A stretch of 64,000 bases of DNA. Origin: Whitmania pigra (taxonomy: Eukaryota > Annelida > Clitellata > Hirudinida > Haemopidae). Shown here one piece after another: positions 63,084-64,000 of this stretch; the first letter of the stretch is position 1; every line of letters starts with the position of its first letter. The notes beneath the pieces are model-generated. The model saw only the letters and a program-made list of their open reading frames with translations, had not been told where the DNA came from and did not search any database. Position numbers and translations under genes: made by a program. The stretch lies in contig JAJTWR010000329.1 in assembly GCA_021613335.1 (NCBI GenBank), forward strand, positions 1,390,001-1,454,000. The letters run 5' to 3'.

Positions 63084-64000
63084 GACGGCGACCTTTGTGG
63101 TTTTCCTCTGATTGTGAATTTGACGATCTTCGAGTGATTTTCGTTTATTTTCACTTTGTTTTTGGGTGAAGAGCTTTTCAGCTGTATTTAAGAGTACTGT
63201 CTGATGGTGTATTTCTAGGTAAAGGATTAGTACTGGCTTTCATTATTCCCTTAAGTTCTTGGGTAGCTTTTGTGTTGAGTCTAATTTGCTAATCATTTTC
63301 AAGTGAATTGTTTCCTCGTCGTTAAAAGTCTTTGATAAATTTGATTGATTGCAACATGATTATCTCGCTAGGCGAGAGTTTGTCGGTGATTTTCGGGTGC
63401 TTTGTAAATAAGATTTAACAATGAACCTGTATCCCAAGTTCTTGACTGATAATGATGATGCCAGTCTGCATTGCAATTTACTATCCACTGCTCAGTGTAC
63501 AGTAAAAACGTGGAGGGTCTCACTGTTTCATCAATCAACATGACACTTCAATGTAAATAAAGTCTCTTGATTATGAGCTATAATCCCTCACAACATCTCA
63601 TCACCCCTATCTCTTGTGATTTGTTGTTTGCTTCACATTTCCTTTACAATGCCATGTTTTGCTGTGGTGGGAGGTAGACATGTGCAACAATTTGTGGCTG
63701 TCCTTAATTTACTATTATTATTGTTATAATTAGGCCAGGGCTTGTCGCCACATTTTTAATTTATCATCAATTTGTGGAAGAATAAAATGCTTTAAGCATC
63801 AACATCTCATTTTTTCTTAGTCAAATATTTCAATGTTGTATGTTTATGTTGGAAATTTCTTCAAATGGAATATTGTCCATGGTATGAGGCATTTTAGCAA
63901 AGTTTTTAACTGTCTGCCTCAATTTGCAGGGCATGGTTAGAGTTAGGAAGACTTGTATAATTGGTGTTATTTTTATGCTCCACATTTACTGATACTGATG
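63084..64000 (+). other. REEP 3' untranslated region and downstream sequence
   Basis: Two AATAAA signals, at 63556..63561 and 63781..63786, could end the REEP transcript. No further gene is visible before the window ends. Confidence 0.5.

Overview
This is nuclear DNA from an animal, most likely an invertebrate. It is AT-rich, and nearly every gene is split by GT-AG introns, many only 50 to 400 bases long. The gene set is metazoan: a RhoGAP with SH3, WW and PH domains, CABIN1, a Vasa-type germline helicase, LAMTOR3, a BAF53 actin-related protein, REEP, and a signal-peptide precursor with dibasic sites. There are no operons, ribosome-binding sites, tRNA or rRNA genes or CRISPR arrays. The phylum cannot be fixed from the sequence. 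The tandem alpha-crystallin small heat-shock protein is a layout known from flatworms and a few other invertebrates, so it is a hint only.

Bases 1 to 32065 are a dense block of ten conserved genes: small HSP (+), CABIN1 (-), ACTL6/BAF53 (+), HTATIP2/TIP30-like (-), Vasa/DDX4-like (+), LAMTOR3 (-), dihydropteridine reductase QDPR (+), prohibitin PHB1 (-), delta-COP ARCN1 (+) and a RhoGAP (-). Strands alternate without exception, so the block is a chain of head-to-head and tail-to-tail pairs with spacers of about 0.2 to 1.7 kb. For all genes except CABIN1 exon 7 the exons were placed by splice signals, reading phase and family similarity together, and phases close across every intron.

Bases 32066 to 48506 are gene-poor. 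The only gene I can support there is a minus-strand three-exon gene (37485 to 40317) for a secreted, prohormone-like protein with a signal peptide, dibasic sites and three cysteines near its end. The rest is AT-rich DNA with repeat fragments and a LINE remnant.

Bases 48507 to 59500 are rich in mobile elements. A leucine-rich-repeat-like gene runs in frame into a decayed Copia retrotransposon. The Copia is split by a full-looking non-LTR retrotransposon with both ORFs open and a 6-bp target duplication. Further on are a weak minus-strand gene candidate, a hAT transposase remnant and pogo-like inverted-repeat ends. A REEP1-4 type ER-shaping gene (59831 to 63083) closes the window.

The genes serve separate housekeeping and signalling roles and form no single pathway. 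The main unexplained signals are a dispersed hairpin repeat with at least five copies, all between genes; the secreted precursor; the LRR-Copia in-frame junction; and the strict strand alternation.
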